Source: Sesamum alatum (taxonomy: Eukaryota > Streptophyta > Magnoliopsida > Lamiales > Pedaliaceae). From it: a stretch of DNA of 64,000 nt. Below are positions 36,466-49,056 of the stretch, in pieces. Location of the stretch: contig JACGWO010000011.1 in the NCBI GenBank assembly GCA_034509735.1, positions 15,409,866 to 15,473,865 on the forward strand, read 5' to 3'. The position numbers were made by a program, and so were the translations under genes. Every line of letters starts with the position of its first letter. The stretch's first letter is position 1. The notes under the pieces were generated by a model, which was given only the letters and a program-made list of their open reading frames with translations, did no database searches and was not told the origin of the DNA.

Positions 36466-37272
36466 ATATACTTAATACTTGAATACACATTTTTATGTAA
36501 TTGTTTAGTGTTTTAATTCTAATTCTAAATTTTTATAATTATTATTTTTTAAATTATTGTAAAATAAATTATTTATATTTTGTGTTTAAATTCTACAAAA
36601 ACTTTTAAAATTTTAATTAACTTAATTATATTTAGTAATTTAATAAATTAATTAAATAAATATACAATTAAAACAAATTAACAAAATTTTTTTAAAAAAA
36701 AAACATAAACTGCCTCAGCTCGTGACCGTCGGTCGCGAGTTGGGTAGCGATCGACGTATTAAAATAAAAATAAACAAAGGGTGGCAAAAAATTATACCTG
36801 ATTGTGGAATGCCTATATTTATAGATGTGACGGATTGTACGATATCATGTGCACCCTAGATCGATAACCAGATAAATGGTAATACAATGGGCCGCACATA
36901 TCCGCAGTAACAGCGACATGTGTGGTCCTGACAGACAAAAACTGCGTCACTGCCAAAAGTGTCCGGTATAGAGACGGACGGTCATCCTTCTCACTAAATA
37001 TGAATGTCTCTGAGATATCACAAAACTTAGGCAAATTATCATTAATATTCCCATTGTGGCCAAACATTAACACACCCTCACTAGAGGTTTATGTGGAGCC
37101 CTTCCCAAGGAGGTTTCCCAGTCGAGAGTTTTCGATGTCCTTAAAGGTCTCTTATAACTATCCCCAAATCAGTACTTTAAGATCAATAATTGAATATTAC
37201 AAATTCAAATTAATAAATCTCATACTTTGGACACACATTTATCATTTTTCTAAAAGCGGGGATCTATTACAA

Positions 37273-37378
37273 ATATTTACATTAACATGACATATATTAA
37301 TAATTTTTTAAGAAATCATAATTAAAGCATATTTACATTAACATGACATATATTAATAATTTTTAAGAAATCATAATT
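37273..37378. repeat. Tandem duplication of about 51 bp
   Basis: Copies at 37273-37323 and 37329-37378 share atatttacattaacatgaca and onward to agaaatcataatt. They differ only by one base in a T run. Confidence 0.9.
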
Positions 37379-37429
37379 CGCTTTAATTATGCACGGCCAA
37401 ATCATTTTATTTTATTTTTTTGTCCTAGT

Positions 37430-38490
37430 TTAGTCCTCATCTTTCAAATGTTGTTTAGCAATCCCTCATCTCTTAAATATGTCCCATAAAGATCCTTGAC
37501 TGTTAAATTTAACGAAATTTAATCAGAATATTCTAGCCATAATAGAAGGAATAGTAAATATGTCATTATATCAATCGATTGAGAGGAAACATAAGCTCCA
37601 ATATCCAGCCATAAACCCCAATTTCATCGATCAAACAATGGGATTTCCTAACTATCAACAAATTCTCAAATTAACTTAGATAATGTTGTTGGGTATGCTC
37701 CAAACCATCAGTATACACAGGAAGAAATAGAAATACATGTGCCAACACAAGAACTTATAATTATTTATTTATTTTTATGTGTCACTGCATATGCTTAGTA
37801 ATTTTTAGTTTACTTATGTGGACTTTATTTTACGTGGTTCCATATTTGCAAAGTACAATTGCAGGGATGAGCTCAACAGAAACTACCATTAGTATTAGGT
37901 GACTTTTAATTAGTGTCGACTTCATTAAGCAGAGTAAATGCATGGTGTTTCACATTAAAATCCTTGGAAAGTGCTGCGAGACAAAAATTTGTGAAGAGAA
38001 AAAAGAAAAGAGAAACTACTGAAACCATGAGGAGTACATGATGTTTGTTCAAAAAAAAAAAGAGTACATGATGTTAAACATATAAAGATTTTTGTCGGTA
38101 TTAGTGAAGAATGGATATTGTTGTTTTTTTAATGCAAAACAAATTATAGTACTTGATAAGATATCATTATAATGATACTTGAAACCTATCTTTTGCAAGT
38201 GATAATATATTTCTTTTTTTTGGAGAATTGCAATGACATGGTCTTGTGATTTTTTTTTTTTAATTTTTTTCTATTTTTTCATCGCAAATCCAATTATAAT
38301 ATGTTAGGTAAGTATTTTATGGAAAAATAATATATGAATTTGACTTTTCCAATCTTACCCATTCTAAATGAAATATTCCATCATTTATAATTTAAATTCC
38401 GTTAAATCTAACAATTAAGTATTTTATTGGATGCGAATTTAAGAAATAAGAAATTATCAAAATGCATTTAAAAGATGAAAGATTAAAATT
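37430..38490. mobile_element. Possible non-autonomous DNA element with diverged inverted ends
   Basis: The arm 37430-37525 (containing cctcatctttcaaatg and gttaaatttaacgaaattta) matches the reverse complement of 38385-38490 (cttttaaatg; gttagatttaacggaattta) at roughly 70 percent by eye. The enclosed kilobase is AT-rich and non-coding. Target duplications were not identified. Confidence 0.45.
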
Positions 38491-38878
38491 AAAAAAAAAA
38501 AAAAGATATGGGAACTAAGAATGAGATTTGACCATCATGCACAAACATTCTTTTGTAAGTGGATAACAATATACTGCATTTAATAATACAAATGAGCTGT
38601 TATAACTTATAAGAAACAAACAAATAATAAATAGCTACAGATTTGCTGAATAACTAATAATTGCTAACAGGTCAAAATACATTTAACATAAAGAGAAAAA
38701 CATTAATTAAGAGTCAGCAATTGCTTTTTTAGCAATTCAAACTACATTTAATACAAAAAAAAAAAAAAAAACGAAAACGTTACAAATGTATAAACTAATT
38801 CCCAAACTTTTTGCTCCACTACTACTACTACTACTACTAGTCTACTACACCCCAAACCCAAACCCAAAGTAGAAAATA

Positions 38879-41800
38879 ATGGCAACGAATTCAAAGAGCA
38901 GTTCGATTCTGCCAATGGCGTCCACTGATCCTCCGGCGCAAGAGGACGACAAGTTCTTCAAAGGATCCGCCATGACGAGGACCGGCGCTTATGCTGCCAT
39001 CTTTTACATGACTTGTGCTGGTACTTTTGTTAAATTCTTCTCTCTCTCTCTCTTTTTTTTTTTTTTTTTTTTTGGTTTGAGGGAGAATTTAGCTTCGTTT
39101 GTTTTCATGGGATTTCTTCGAGTTCGTTAAGGATGTTGGTTGAGACGCGGTTTTTGGTTTTCACTTTTCTTTTTCGGCTGGTTTTGAGTTTGTTGATATT
39201 TGTATTTTTTAGGCCCATCCTGAATGATTGGACGTCGAAATTAGAGAAAACCGTTTCCTTAGTGTTGTCTTCTGTGTATATTGGCTTCAGTAAAGTTTAA
39301 AAATTTTGAACTCTCTGTTTTATAGTAACATATAAGGTTCCGGAAAATGATTCTTGAAATTTAAAGCATGCGGGTGTTTGTTTAATATTAGCATGGCGAT
39401 AGCCCCCTTCAGGCAAATAAAAAATTAGTTGTTTTGGTTAAAGATTAATTTTTTCCTCCTTTAGGTGTGCTGGTGGACGATAAAATAAGTAAAAGAAGAA
39501 AATATTAATTATCTCGTATGCATGAGGTCAGAATTCAATGATACTTGCTAACTCCAAAAGGTATGTGGCCTTCTAAATATTGAGGCTTAATTTTGGAGCT
39601 AAAGGCTCATTGAATATGTTGAATCTGAGGATTGATTCTGATGATCACCAGTTTACTCTATACCTTTTTTTTTTTTTTTTTGTTTTTTCATCTTGCTGTC
39701 CCATCCCCTGGTTCTCAGAGCTTAGCAGACCACTGCTTAATATTAAACATGTTCTCTCATGATAATTTTGATTACAACTCAGGAAACTAACTCTTTTCAT
39801 GTTAAATATGATATAATTTTAGTTGGCATCAGCCTACAGGCTCTTGCTATTTTAGTCCCATCCACTGATTGTGCTTCATTAGAACATTTATTGCCCAAGT
39901 GGTTGAACTCAATACCCTCACCATCATCTACAGAAACATGAATAAACTTCAATTTTGCAGTGCTCTTGGTGATGTTCAATAAAGCTGCTCTTTCTTCATA
40001 CAGCTTCCCATGTGCCAACGTCATCACTCTTTGTCAGGTACTATCACCAAACCTCAATGGGGGAGTGGCATATATTGGACACTACATAGAAAAGAAGCAT
40101 GGAATAAAAAATGTATCAAGATATTTTCACAGTTTTATCTTATATACCGAGTAGGAATAGGTGCTTTTGTTTTCTACCAGGTATTGGGCAAGTTTTGATT
40201 GGGTTTACTTAGTAATGACAATCAATGCTCCTCAATTGAAGTCCTAACCCTTTTGGTTGATACAGGATGGCTCTTCATTATTTGCTATTATTGTTACCAT
40301 TGTTATATTTTGTTTTGTCCTTAATTACACACTGTCTAACCACCAAGGTGGTAGCTTAGTTAGTCCGTCCCTTGATCACCCACGAGGAGGTTGCAAGTTC
40401 GAACCTACTTGTGTTGGTAGTTCATGTGCTAGAGACCTTGGTTGGGGATCTTGTGATAAGTTCACCCTATTTGGATAATATCCCTGTATGGTCGCTGTAA
40501 CTTGAAGTCGTATTTAAAACTCGCGGGATTGTTATAGTCATACCGGAGGAGGTTTGGTTGTTGGTTGTCCCTCTCTTGCCTCCTGATGACAAGAGAAAAT
40601 AAGTGCTTATGTTGTGTCTAGTTTTTTATTGAATATCAATCACAGATTTGTATTTTCTGGGCATCTTAGAAATTTTATTCTCATATGTATTTGATGCAGA
40701 TGATAAGTTCATGCAGTTTTCTTTATGTACTGCGACGCTTAAAGCTCATTACATTTAGTACAAATGAATCGTTAGCTCTGAATGATAGTTCGCGGATGTT
40801 GGTATCAGTAAAGACATTGATCAACACTTCACCTCTCTCTCTAACCTATTTGCTCTACATGGTAATACCTTTTGCCAGTCAGTGATTTTGGCTTTTTCCT
40901 GTTGTAAGTTGCAAGTTTCTTATTCACACACCTTTTTTTCCCCTTCACCTGTTATCTTGGTTTGTTTGAAAGGTAGCCTCTATGGAGTCGGTTCGGGGTG
41001 TAAATGTACCTATGTACACAACCTTAAGAAGAACGACGGTTGTATTTACTATGATACTCGAGTATTTCCTCGTGAGGCAAAGGTACACGCGTCCTATTCT
41101 AGGGAGGTAAGCATCTCTATTATTATAGTTATTTTCATGCATAGGCATACATTTCTATTGACCAGTACATTGTTACAGTAATTCTGATGACATTCCAAAC
41201 AGACAAACTTACACTGAGGAGTAAAAGCACTGATATAAATTACTTTAAAGTACTAAGTACGTTTAACATTTTAATCCTCTGCAGATAGGCCATGTAGCCA
41301 AATGGAGCATATGCGTTAAGTATAAATAATCAAAGAACAAATTGTGTTGGAGAATTAGTAGATAACTGATGCAAAACTTATTATGGGCATAGTGAAACGT
41401 AACTGGATTGATGCCTGGAAAAAAAATGTTGATTTGCAGCCTCATCTTTCTTGCTTCCTCCTTTATATTTGGCCTTTTGTTTTCTGGAACTCTTTCATCA
41501 CCATTGAATTTCAACACGAGCAGCAGGAGTGCTTGAAGTTATATGTTTACCTTTCCTTAGATTGGCTGATGAATAATTCAGGTTTTGCCAGTGTGGCGTT
41601 GATTGTGTTAGGTGCTTTTATTGCGGGAGTCCGGGACTTGTCATTTGACTCCTACAGCTATCTGGTTGTTTTTGTATCTAACATCTCCACAGCAGTATAC
41701 CTTACAACCATAGCTCGCATTGGTATTCTTCTTCCATCTCTGTCTATCATTTCTGCTTGCAACTTCATAACTATGAGGCTGATATATTATTTACCCAGGA

Positions 41801-43174
41801 AAATCTAGTGGGCTCAATAGCTTTGGCCTAATGTGGTGCAACGGCAAGTAATCCTATCTTTATATTTTCCCTCTCTTAGAACATTTATCTTACAGTTGTT
41901 TCTTCAAAATTTCTGATCCTCCCCTTTTTTTTTTTTTTTTTTTTTTTTTCTGGTTACAGGAATATTTTGCGGTCCCCTTTTACTGATCTCAACCATTTTC
42001 CGAGGTGACTTGGAGAGGATCATGAACTTTCCATATTTGACGTCCCCTGGTTTCCTGGTAACATTTGGTGAACCTTGATATTTACTTCAAACTCGATACA
42101 CCTATAGCATCGTTTTTTCCTTGTTTTTTGGTTTCCTGCTGAAAGTTTATATTGCTATCTTGTTTTTCAAGTGAAATTCTAGAATAAATTTGTTTAGCTT
42201 AGATTTGCTTGTTGCACTTTGTTTCCAACTTCGCTGATATTTCAGGTGGTATTGCTTTTGTCCTGCATCCTGGCTTTCTTCCTGAATTATAGCATATTCC
42301 TCAACACAACTCTGAATTCTGCACTCACGCAGACAATATGTGGAAATCTGAAGGTTTGTTCAGAAATGCTTACCTTTCATCCCAATGTTTTAGTTTCACA
42401 CAAAATGCCCCGCTCAACTGCAATTGTATAGTTACTGCTCATAGTTGCAATGACCCTGGAGATCAAGGCATTGGTCCTAGATAAATGGTTCTGAATTTGT
42501 AAACTTTGTCAAAATCCTTGTCTTGGTTGACTGCATTTGTCAAATTGAATATTCAATTCTCTAGCAAACATTCTTATACATCATTATTAACTGGACCATT
42601 TTGCAATATCTGCAGTGAGATCACTGTAAACAAATATCATCACCTTACGTTGCGGTGCATGTCAAATTCGTATATGAGGTGGTGAAGTGAGACATATGTT
42701 CTGGTCTTTTCGATTCATTTTCATGGAAAAGAAAAATTTTATTTATTCCTCGTAAATCTTGTTGTCAATTTTGATGTTGCTAACAATGCCAGTTATGCCC
42801 GTCCCATATCATGCTTAGCACTGTTCCCATTCCCCCCACATTTTGTGGTTGAGGTCCTCCAATGCTTATCATAGGCATTTAGCTCAAGTGTTTACATTCT
42901 TGTATGCATTGTGATGAGTTACGATTTTGCCTATCATCCTGTTTGTGCAGGACTTTTTCACGGTTGCACTCGGATGGATGATTTTTGGTGGGCTGCCGTT
43001 TGATTTAGTAAGTGCATTCCTATTCCATCGTATTATATCAGTACAAGTTGCCTTGTATTCGTTTTCTTGCAACCTTGAGCCTTTGTAATTTGGTTGCAGT
43101 TGAATGTGACTGGGCAATTCATCGGCTTCATGGGCTCAGCGATGTACGCGTATTATAAGCTAATCGGGAAATGA
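38879..43174 (+). CDS. UGNT1: UDP-GlcNAc transporter, Golgi (UGNT1-like)
   Basis: Ten exons: 38879-39020, 39961-40037, 40700-40861, 40973-41106, 41592-41722, 41799-41843, 41960-42057, 42246-42353, 42951-43007 and 43100-43174. They total 1029 nt, or 342 residues. The protein is a drug/metabolite-transporter-superfamily nucleotide-sugar carrier with a cytosolic N terminus (AMTRTGAYAAIFYM) and about ten membrane helices. Diagnostic stretches include LFNKAALSSY-type LVMFNKAALSSYSFPCANVI, VRGVNVPMYTTLRRTTVVFT, FLNTTLNSALTQTICGNLKD and the C-terminal AYYKLIGK. The last of these resembles the C terminus of Arabidopsis At4g32272 (UGNT1), which carries UDP-N-acetylglucosamine into the Golgi for N-glycan maturation. 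All introns are GT-AG except the one after 41843, which starts GC (gcaagt). Intron 2 contains a SINE. Substrate is inferred by homology. Confidence 0.88.
40335..40625 (+). mobile_element. tRNA-derived SINE in a UGNT1 intron
   Basis: The sequence has RNA polymerase III A-box (tggtagcttagttag, about 40349-40363) and B-box (ggttgcaagttcgaacc, about 40389-40405) words at tRNA spacing, followed by a non-tRNA body of about 200 bases. It has no tRNA acceptor stem and lies in the sense orientation within intron 2. The 3' end and target duplication are not precisely defined. Confidence 0.65.
41844..41959 (+). other. GC-AG intron of the transporter gene
   Basis: The donor is gcaagt after CAACG and the acceptor is ttacag. 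Only this cut keeps the frame from LNSFGLMWCNG into IFCGPLLL. GC donors make up around one percent of plant introns. A long T tract precedes the acceptor. Confidence 0.8.
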
Positions 43175-43610
43175 CTGATTTAGTTAGTCATCACTCATCA
43201 GTAGATGTGATTGCCTGAAGAGAGTGGGAGCTGTTATATGCGTTGCTGATGGGATATCAGTTAAGCAGACAGATATTAGCTTCCAGAATGAGAATGCAGA
43301 TTGCAGCTTAGTGTGATAGCTGCTGCTCCAATTAGCAACTCTTTACCATTTATTTACTGGAGACTTCATTTGCTCTCTCTCTAGTTAATCAAGTCAATTT
43401 TTTTGAGACTATACATACACTCCATGGCATTGGCATTGGCATTGGCATGGGGGTGAATTTGTAGCACAAGTTTTGTGGGACAGCTCCTAATCTTACTGCA
43501 TTGTCCATAGCTTTTTATTTCTTAGTTTTTGATGTGGGACTGAATATTGATACGAGATTGAACATTTATTAAAAAATAGATACCGTAACATAAAAAAAAA
43601 AAAAACTTTA
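43175..43610. other. 3' untranslated region and flank of UGNT1
   Basis: This follows the stop codon. It contains three to four copies of ttggca (ccatggcattggcattggca, 43422-43450) and ends in an A run (43592-43605). No clear poly(A) signal was fixed. Confidence 0.5.
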
Positions 43611-44133
43611 GGGATAATTTCAAAACCCCCGACATTTGGTGTAATTGCATATAAGTTTCTTATAATTTGAAAAATTATATTTAATACTTATAAAGTTTGC
43701 TTCTATTTAACAAATAGGCTCATTTATTGGTTAATAATCAACAAACTTGTTGATATTAGCAAAAAATCAAATAAAAATCTATATTTAACATATGTTAACT
43801 TATTGTAGGTCAAAATAAATCTTTTTATAATCAAATGACTCTTATATATCTTCACACGTTAACGTATGTGTGGAGGTTATATATTTTCACTAATATAAGG
43901 GTAGTTTAGTCATAAAAGATTTATTTGGTAATAAGTCAATCGAGGATAAATATCGATTTTCGTTCTTTTTTTTTTTTGTTAATATCAACAAATTTGATGG
44001 ATTTTGACTAACGAAAGGACCTATTTGTTAGATAGAAGCAAACTTTAAGGGTATTAGATGTAATTTTTTAAATTAAATGAAATTTTACATATAATTATAC
44101 CAAATTTTAGAGGACAGAATGTGTAATTATCCC
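43611..44133. mobile_element. MULE-type foldback MITE (523 bp)
   Basis: It begins gggataatttcaaa and ends gtgtaattatccc. The arms pair over about 150 bp: caaataggctcatt and agtttgcttctatttaac on the left match gacctatttgttagatagaa on the right. The flanking nonamers aaaacttta (43602-43610) and aaaactaaa (44134-44142) agree at seven of nine positions and may be an aged target duplication. The interior has no ORF. Confidence 0.7.
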
Positions 44134-44998
44134 AAAACTAAATTGAAGAGTGTTCGAGAAGAACATAGCACTTATCCGAAGAGAAAGGCACACAAAAATA
44201 TATCCAAAAGTTCTAAAAAATATATAAAATTATAATTAATAATTTAAAAAGATATTTTAGTCAGTTCACTACAAAAATTGAATGAAAATTTAATGAAATG
44301 GGTTCGTTATTAAATAAATATTAAAATCATGAAAGTATTTGTAGCTTTTTTAAACAGGAATGAAATATTTATAATTATATTAAACTTCGTTAGGTTGAAC
44401 ATAATTTATATATATATAAAAAAAAAAAAAAGAGAAGCAAAATTCAAAACATGTCAAAAAGTGTTTTTCTACTATTATAAGTTGAACTATGTATGGGAAA
44501 ACACAATCTTAGTAATGATGATGTGTGAGATGGGATGGAGTTGGGCTGGATCCGGTTATTATTGGGATATGGGCCGTATTGATTATAGAAAAGTGAGTGT
44601 GGTGGCCCAAATCCAAAGAATGAGCGGCCCACATTTGGTATTTGCAGCGCGCCATAAAAGTCGCGTGTATGAGAGGTATTCATTCCGCTCCAACTAAATT
44701 TAACAGTCGATCAAGCAATAGCCGTTAGAGGGAAGAGGACAGAAAAAAGAGATCAAAATTCTGTTCTCTCTCGCTCTATGTCTATATCGAGAATCTCTCC
44801 CGACACAAGCAAACCCTAGCTCCAATCTTCAGCCATTCTCACATTCCATTTCCTGGAACCAATCTTCTCGCGGAAAATAAGGAAAAGAAGTATAAAGAGC
44901 TCTATATATCCTGGTTTTGTTTTGCATTCTGTGTAGAGTTTGATTTGTAGGGTTTCCGTGGAAAGCTTTTTTCTTCCATTTCCTTTCTGTTTGTAAGG
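44134..44998. promoter_or_regulatory. Promoter and 5' leader of the ubiquitin-like gene
   Basis: AT-rich sequence to about 44450, then a GC-richer segment (44520-44700) and a likely 5' untranslated region with ttctctctcgctctatg (about 44763). The exact start of transcription cannot be placed. Confidence 0.4.
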
Positions 44999-47900
44999 AT
45001 GCAGATTGTGGAGCACGGAGACGATCATTATGACCCTCGATTTTCGACTGAATCCTTATCATTTATAATTCCCGAACACATTGATGCCCCCAAAAGGAGC
45101 CTTTCTTACCATGAGGTTTTTCAGCACCCCCTCTTGCTCTCTATTCTCAAATTGGATGGCTCATCTTTCGGTATACCTTGTTTTTGTTTTTCCTGTGGTT
45201 GATTGGAATTATTTGAAATACCTTATTTGTATATGTGTATGTCTGGGCCCTCCTGTGTGCAATTGGAAAATGATTTAATGTGAATTTCCTGATTTGAAGA
45301 CATTGAGGTGTCGAATACGGGGACAGTTGGGGAGCTGAAGGAGGCAGTGGAAGCAGCATTTGATCATTTGCCAAAGAAGGGGCCTGGTAGTGTTTCATGG
45401 TAATGTGATTTGGATTTGCAAAATACATATAATACACAATGTGTGCGCATGCGTGTCTATAGACTGGGAGAATTGGGTGAATGTCCGTGTTTACATTTCT
45501 ATTCTTTTTCGTTGGAGAGAGCAGGGGAGGCAAAGAGGATTTCGCTTGTCAAATATTGAGAAGCCTTTTTCAGTGTTCATGTATACAAGCGGATGGAAAT
45601 TTTTATTTTTGTTGAAATTTAGTACTCCTCCACACGATTTCTTCATCATGCATGTAGATTAGTTTCAAGATCATGCAACTAAATGAATAAATGGGTTATC
45701 TAGATTTGTTATCACTAGCAACATTGTATTTTTTTTTTTTTTTTTATGCCTTTCTGAATAGTTAAAGATGACAGAATCCTTTTGTCTGTAGTAATGTAGT
45801 AACCTGATCTTTCTTATTATTTGTTCTGAAAGTAGTTTTAGCTTTTTAATGGCAACAGTGTGCTGCATTACATTGGACTATAACTTCCTATTTGTCTTAA
45901 CTTCTTCCACCAGAGTTGATTGGTAAGTTACATTTTGGCTATGACTTTGTATCATTTAAGCCTTGTGGAGATTCATCTCTGGTAGATGTTCTATAGTTTT
46001 GGCTTGTGTCTAGTCATTTATTTCATTTTTGTCTTTTCTACTATAAATTAAATTTGAAAACTCTGCAGGGAACATGTATGGGGACAGTTTTGTCTTTGTC
46101 ACGAAGGCCAGAAGCTACTGAATGACAGTGATTATATCGGAATGTTAGGCATCAGGGATGGTGATCAGGTTGGTCATAAATTTAAGAAAATATGTCTTGG
46201 GCTGCCTTTGCATAGACATGTTATTTGTTTGTAGACAGATTCAAATTTTAGAGATTGATGGCTCAGGTTGTATTATATGTCTTGAAGCATGAGATGACAG
46301 ATACTGTAATGGTAGTAGTGGTTAATCACAGAGAAGAGCTTAACCAGAACTTGCTATTGGGTAATCAACAAAAGGAGTTGACTATTCCTGGTGTAATTAT
46401 GGCAGTGGCATTGGTAAAATGGTGAGGAAGAAGGTATTAATGTAACCTACCTTAAACCAGTGTTGGGGCAGGCTTTGTGGAAAGTGCTTAACAGGTCTTT
46501 CAAGGAATGGTGGATTCCAACAGGAAATGGGTGACTTCTCACCATCTGCTAAAAGAATCAAAGTACTTGGACAGGTTGAGATGAATTAGTTAAGGGAAAC
46601 TGAAATTGGCTGGGGATATAACAAATTTTTCTACTTCCTCAGCATGGAAATGGTGATAGAAAAGTGCATCCTTCTTAAATGTTTACAATATTTAAGGAAA
46701 CAGGGAGGTTTCCCCTGCCCATGGCAGAAGAGCCAAGAGACCCGTTTGAAGTTTTATTGAGTGAATAGAGAGAAAATAAACAAAGATGACTGTATGAGAA
46801 GTTTGTGATGGCAAGAGGTAACGAGATCTTAAAAATGAATTGATTTCCTTGGAAAATATATCTGCCCAAACAGTGGTACCCTTGTCCGTGTCGAGAATTT
46901 CATGAATTTTGAATGAAATGAGCTCCAATACAGATCTTGACACATAGGTTTGTGATTGAAATAATTAGCATAATGTGGTCTGTGGCTTTACAATTGTTGT
47001 GGTTCTGCAAAGTAAATCTTTCAGTATAATCAGGGAAGATCAAAGTGAGTTAATAACAGAAATCTTATTTTCCTTTGCTGTTTTCTTCACTTTGCTGATG
47101 CTCTCTTTCATTCAACACCATGAAAGTTCTTTAAACTAAGCATCGTTATATTAGATAATTGATGATTGCACCTTTTGTTCTGCATAACAATCTTCAGTCT
47201 TTTTGCACCTTCAGCTGCAGTTTGTTCATAATGCTCCCGATACCTACAATTTGGTTAAGGAACCACCCGAGAGAAAGGACCCTGAATCTGATGATGAGCC
47301 CTGCATGTAAGTTGACCATGCTTGCATCTCGTATTATATTGGGTGGACCATTATCTAATCCAGTTCACAAGAAGATATTAATTCCAAGGTGGCAAAGACA
47401 ACTTCAATAGACAATTTAGACAAGAGTTATGCCGCACATCTTTGATATCAGCGTGAAATTCTATTCTGTTGTACGATAGCTTAAGTAGACATAGTAGAAG
47501 TGAACATTTTTCTCTTTATTCCTTTCATGAAGAGATTTTGGCTTCTAAGTTCAGGTATATCTGTTGCATGGGTATTCACTATTCCGGGATATCATGGCTA
47601 CTATTATTGTGTCTATTATTTACATCAAATAATTTCTTTAGACTTGAATATTCCTTTGATATTTGATGCACAATTCCCTGCGTTTTGTTCGTACATTTCA
47701 AACTAGATCATCAAGAAGTAGCGAGCATGTAGCTAGATAGCTATAGAATTGACATCATCGTCACTTTCTTGTCCGAGATAAATTTATATAATTATTAGTG
47801 ATGGTCACGAGATGAGGACTCATGTTATGTGAACTCAGTTGCAGTTGTGAGGAGAGACAGAAAGCTGATGGTCGTCATACAGAGAATTTAGAAGATGATT

Positions 47901-48088
47901 GTCCTGCATCAGACGATGGTATCATTTATCACTTCTTAAGAGGGTGGTTCCCATATCGTAGGTTGTCCAGCAGTAAAGAGAGGAGTAGTCCAAGACATTC
48001 TGACAACATGCGAGGAAGTTTCAAGAAGCTCTTACGATGTTCCAGCTGTAAGTGTGAATCTCGGAGAGAATCTTGGGACGGAGAGTAA
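44999..48088 (+). CDS. Ubiquitin-like protein, SNRNP25 (U11/U12-25K) type
   Basis: Five exons: 44999-45170, 45300-45399, 46069-46168, 47215-47306 and 47839-48088, totalling 714 nt and 237 residues. The middle section is a ubiquitin-like fold, LSILKLDGSSFDIEVSNTGT then VGELKEAVEAAF, SVSWEHVWGQFCLCHEGQKL and YGIRDGDQ-like MLGIRDGDQLQFVH. The HVWGxFCL..EGxKL..D motif is characteristic of the 25-kDa protein of the minor U11/U12 spliceosome particle and its plant relatives. The C terminus is basic and cysteine-rich (SSCKCESRRES). The last intron can end at either of two AG sites six bases apart without changing the frame. The neighbours suggest it matches Arabidopsis At4g32270. A function in U12 splicing is possible but unproven for this paralogue. 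Confidence 0.8.
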
Positions 48089-49056
48089 CTCTTGGACAGT
48101 TGTATATCCAACTCTTTGGGACTGCTCGCATTAACCACTGGTGTTAGATTTCAGTTGGAAGTTAACTTTCTAACCCCCCACATGGTAATGCCAGCAAGAT
48201 CTCAATAGCCATGGAAGCTGTATTTGTATAAAGGAATACGCAGATACATGCAGACTCAAACTGCAGAAATGAGTTGTTTGTTGCTCCATGTTCTTCACTA
48301 TCACATGTTAGATTAGCTTTTTCCGGCCGTAGAATAGGAAACTTTTGCCTTGTAACAGTTGGATTCCTCTAGATTTTTTCATTGTTAACTATCTGCACTG
48401 CACACCTGAGGGGGGAAGAAAAGAGGAAGACACTGGCAATCTGGTTTTAGTGTGGGTTGATCTTGGAATAGTTCCTCCAACAGGTTTGGCTGTCTTCAAG
48501 TATTATAATCCCCCCAATGAGTTCAGGACCTTGCCCTATGATTTCTTATGTAAATATGTAATAAGTCAAGAAGTCATCCTTTGTCCTCCTGTGTTTGTTA
48601 TGGAATCAAAATTTTCTTCTTCGTTTAGTTAAGCAGCTTTATTTTATGTATCAGGCAACTCCAATCATACTGTTATACAACAATCTTATGTCCTAAACTC
48701 CTAATAATCTAGAAATATCAATAGAAATGGAATGTTAGGAAACCAGAAACAAACCTGCAGAGCTCTAAAAAACAAGAATAAGACCAATTACCAATATATT
48801 AAAGTGGTGCATGGGGCAGCACGTGAGCAGCACGCCCCACCTCAAAATCTTGAAATTTCATTTCATTTCAGTTCAATTCAATCAATCCCAACCTCACCAC
48901 ATTGTGTGGCACACAAAGGGATAGCCTTTCCCCTTTGGCTCTGTGAAGATATTCTAATTGTTTTCACCAATCATTTCCCAAACTACACAGGAAAATAATA
49001 CACAAAACAAGAAGAGGAGAACCACAGCAGAGCAGAGAGCAGAGAGCAGAGCAGCC
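48089..49056. promoter_or_regulatory. Gap with the ATP synthase b' promoter
   Basis: The left part is the 3' untranslated region of the ubiquitin-like gene (to about 48650). Upstream of ATPG there is a G-box CACGTG at 48820-48825 and a CCAAT-like accaatcat near 48965, both common in light-responsive chloroplast-protein genes. The leader (about 49010-49056) is a purine-rich agcagagagcagagag repeat, and the start codon has the favourable context gcagccATGG. Confidence 0.5.
48820..48825. promoter_or_regulatory. G-box (CACGTG)
   Basis: Palindromic CACGTG about 235 bases before the ATPG start codon. G-boxes bind bZIP and PIF/bHLH factors and are frequent in photosynthesis-gene promoters. A single hexamer is only suggestive. 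Confidence 0.4.

Larger units (their letters stand above)
33372..36765. mobile_element. Degenerate MULE with a PMD remnant (MULE II)
   Basis: The ends carry an inverted GC-rich word in otherwise AT-rich DNA: left ggcgatcgcgagctgaggta (33380), right tgcctcagctcgtgaccgtc (36711), which pair at about 15 of 18 positions. The right word also forms a hairpin with cggtcgcgagttggg. About 250 bp of AT-rich subterminal sequence lies inside each end. A minus-strand PMD tail (33640-34290) is followed by a plus-strand transposase (34375-36465). The gene order is the reverse of MULE I, where the PMD gene lies after the transposase. Confidence 0.65.
36766..38878. other. Intergenic DNA with a small ORF and repeats
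   Basis: A minus-strand ORF at 37073-36819 (84 residues, MLMFGHNGNINDNLPKFCDI onward) matches no family I recognise; its position next to MULE II suggests element-derived sequence. A direct duplication of about 51 bp follows, and then an inverted pair at 37430/38490. The last 300 bases before 38879 are the promoter and leader of the transporter gene, with an A tract (about 38755-38770) and a CTA triplet run (38820-38840). Confidence 0.5.

Noticed and set aside
40349..40405. A tRNA gene in the UGNT1 intron
   Set aside because: A and B boxes are present but there is no acceptor stem or cloverleaf, and a long unrelated body follows, so a SINE fits better.
48958..49056. Upstream in-frame ATG extending the ATP synthase b' protein by 33 residues
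   Set aside because: The extension is a purine-rich leader repeat (EQRAESRA) lying before a start codon with good context and a normal transit peptide.
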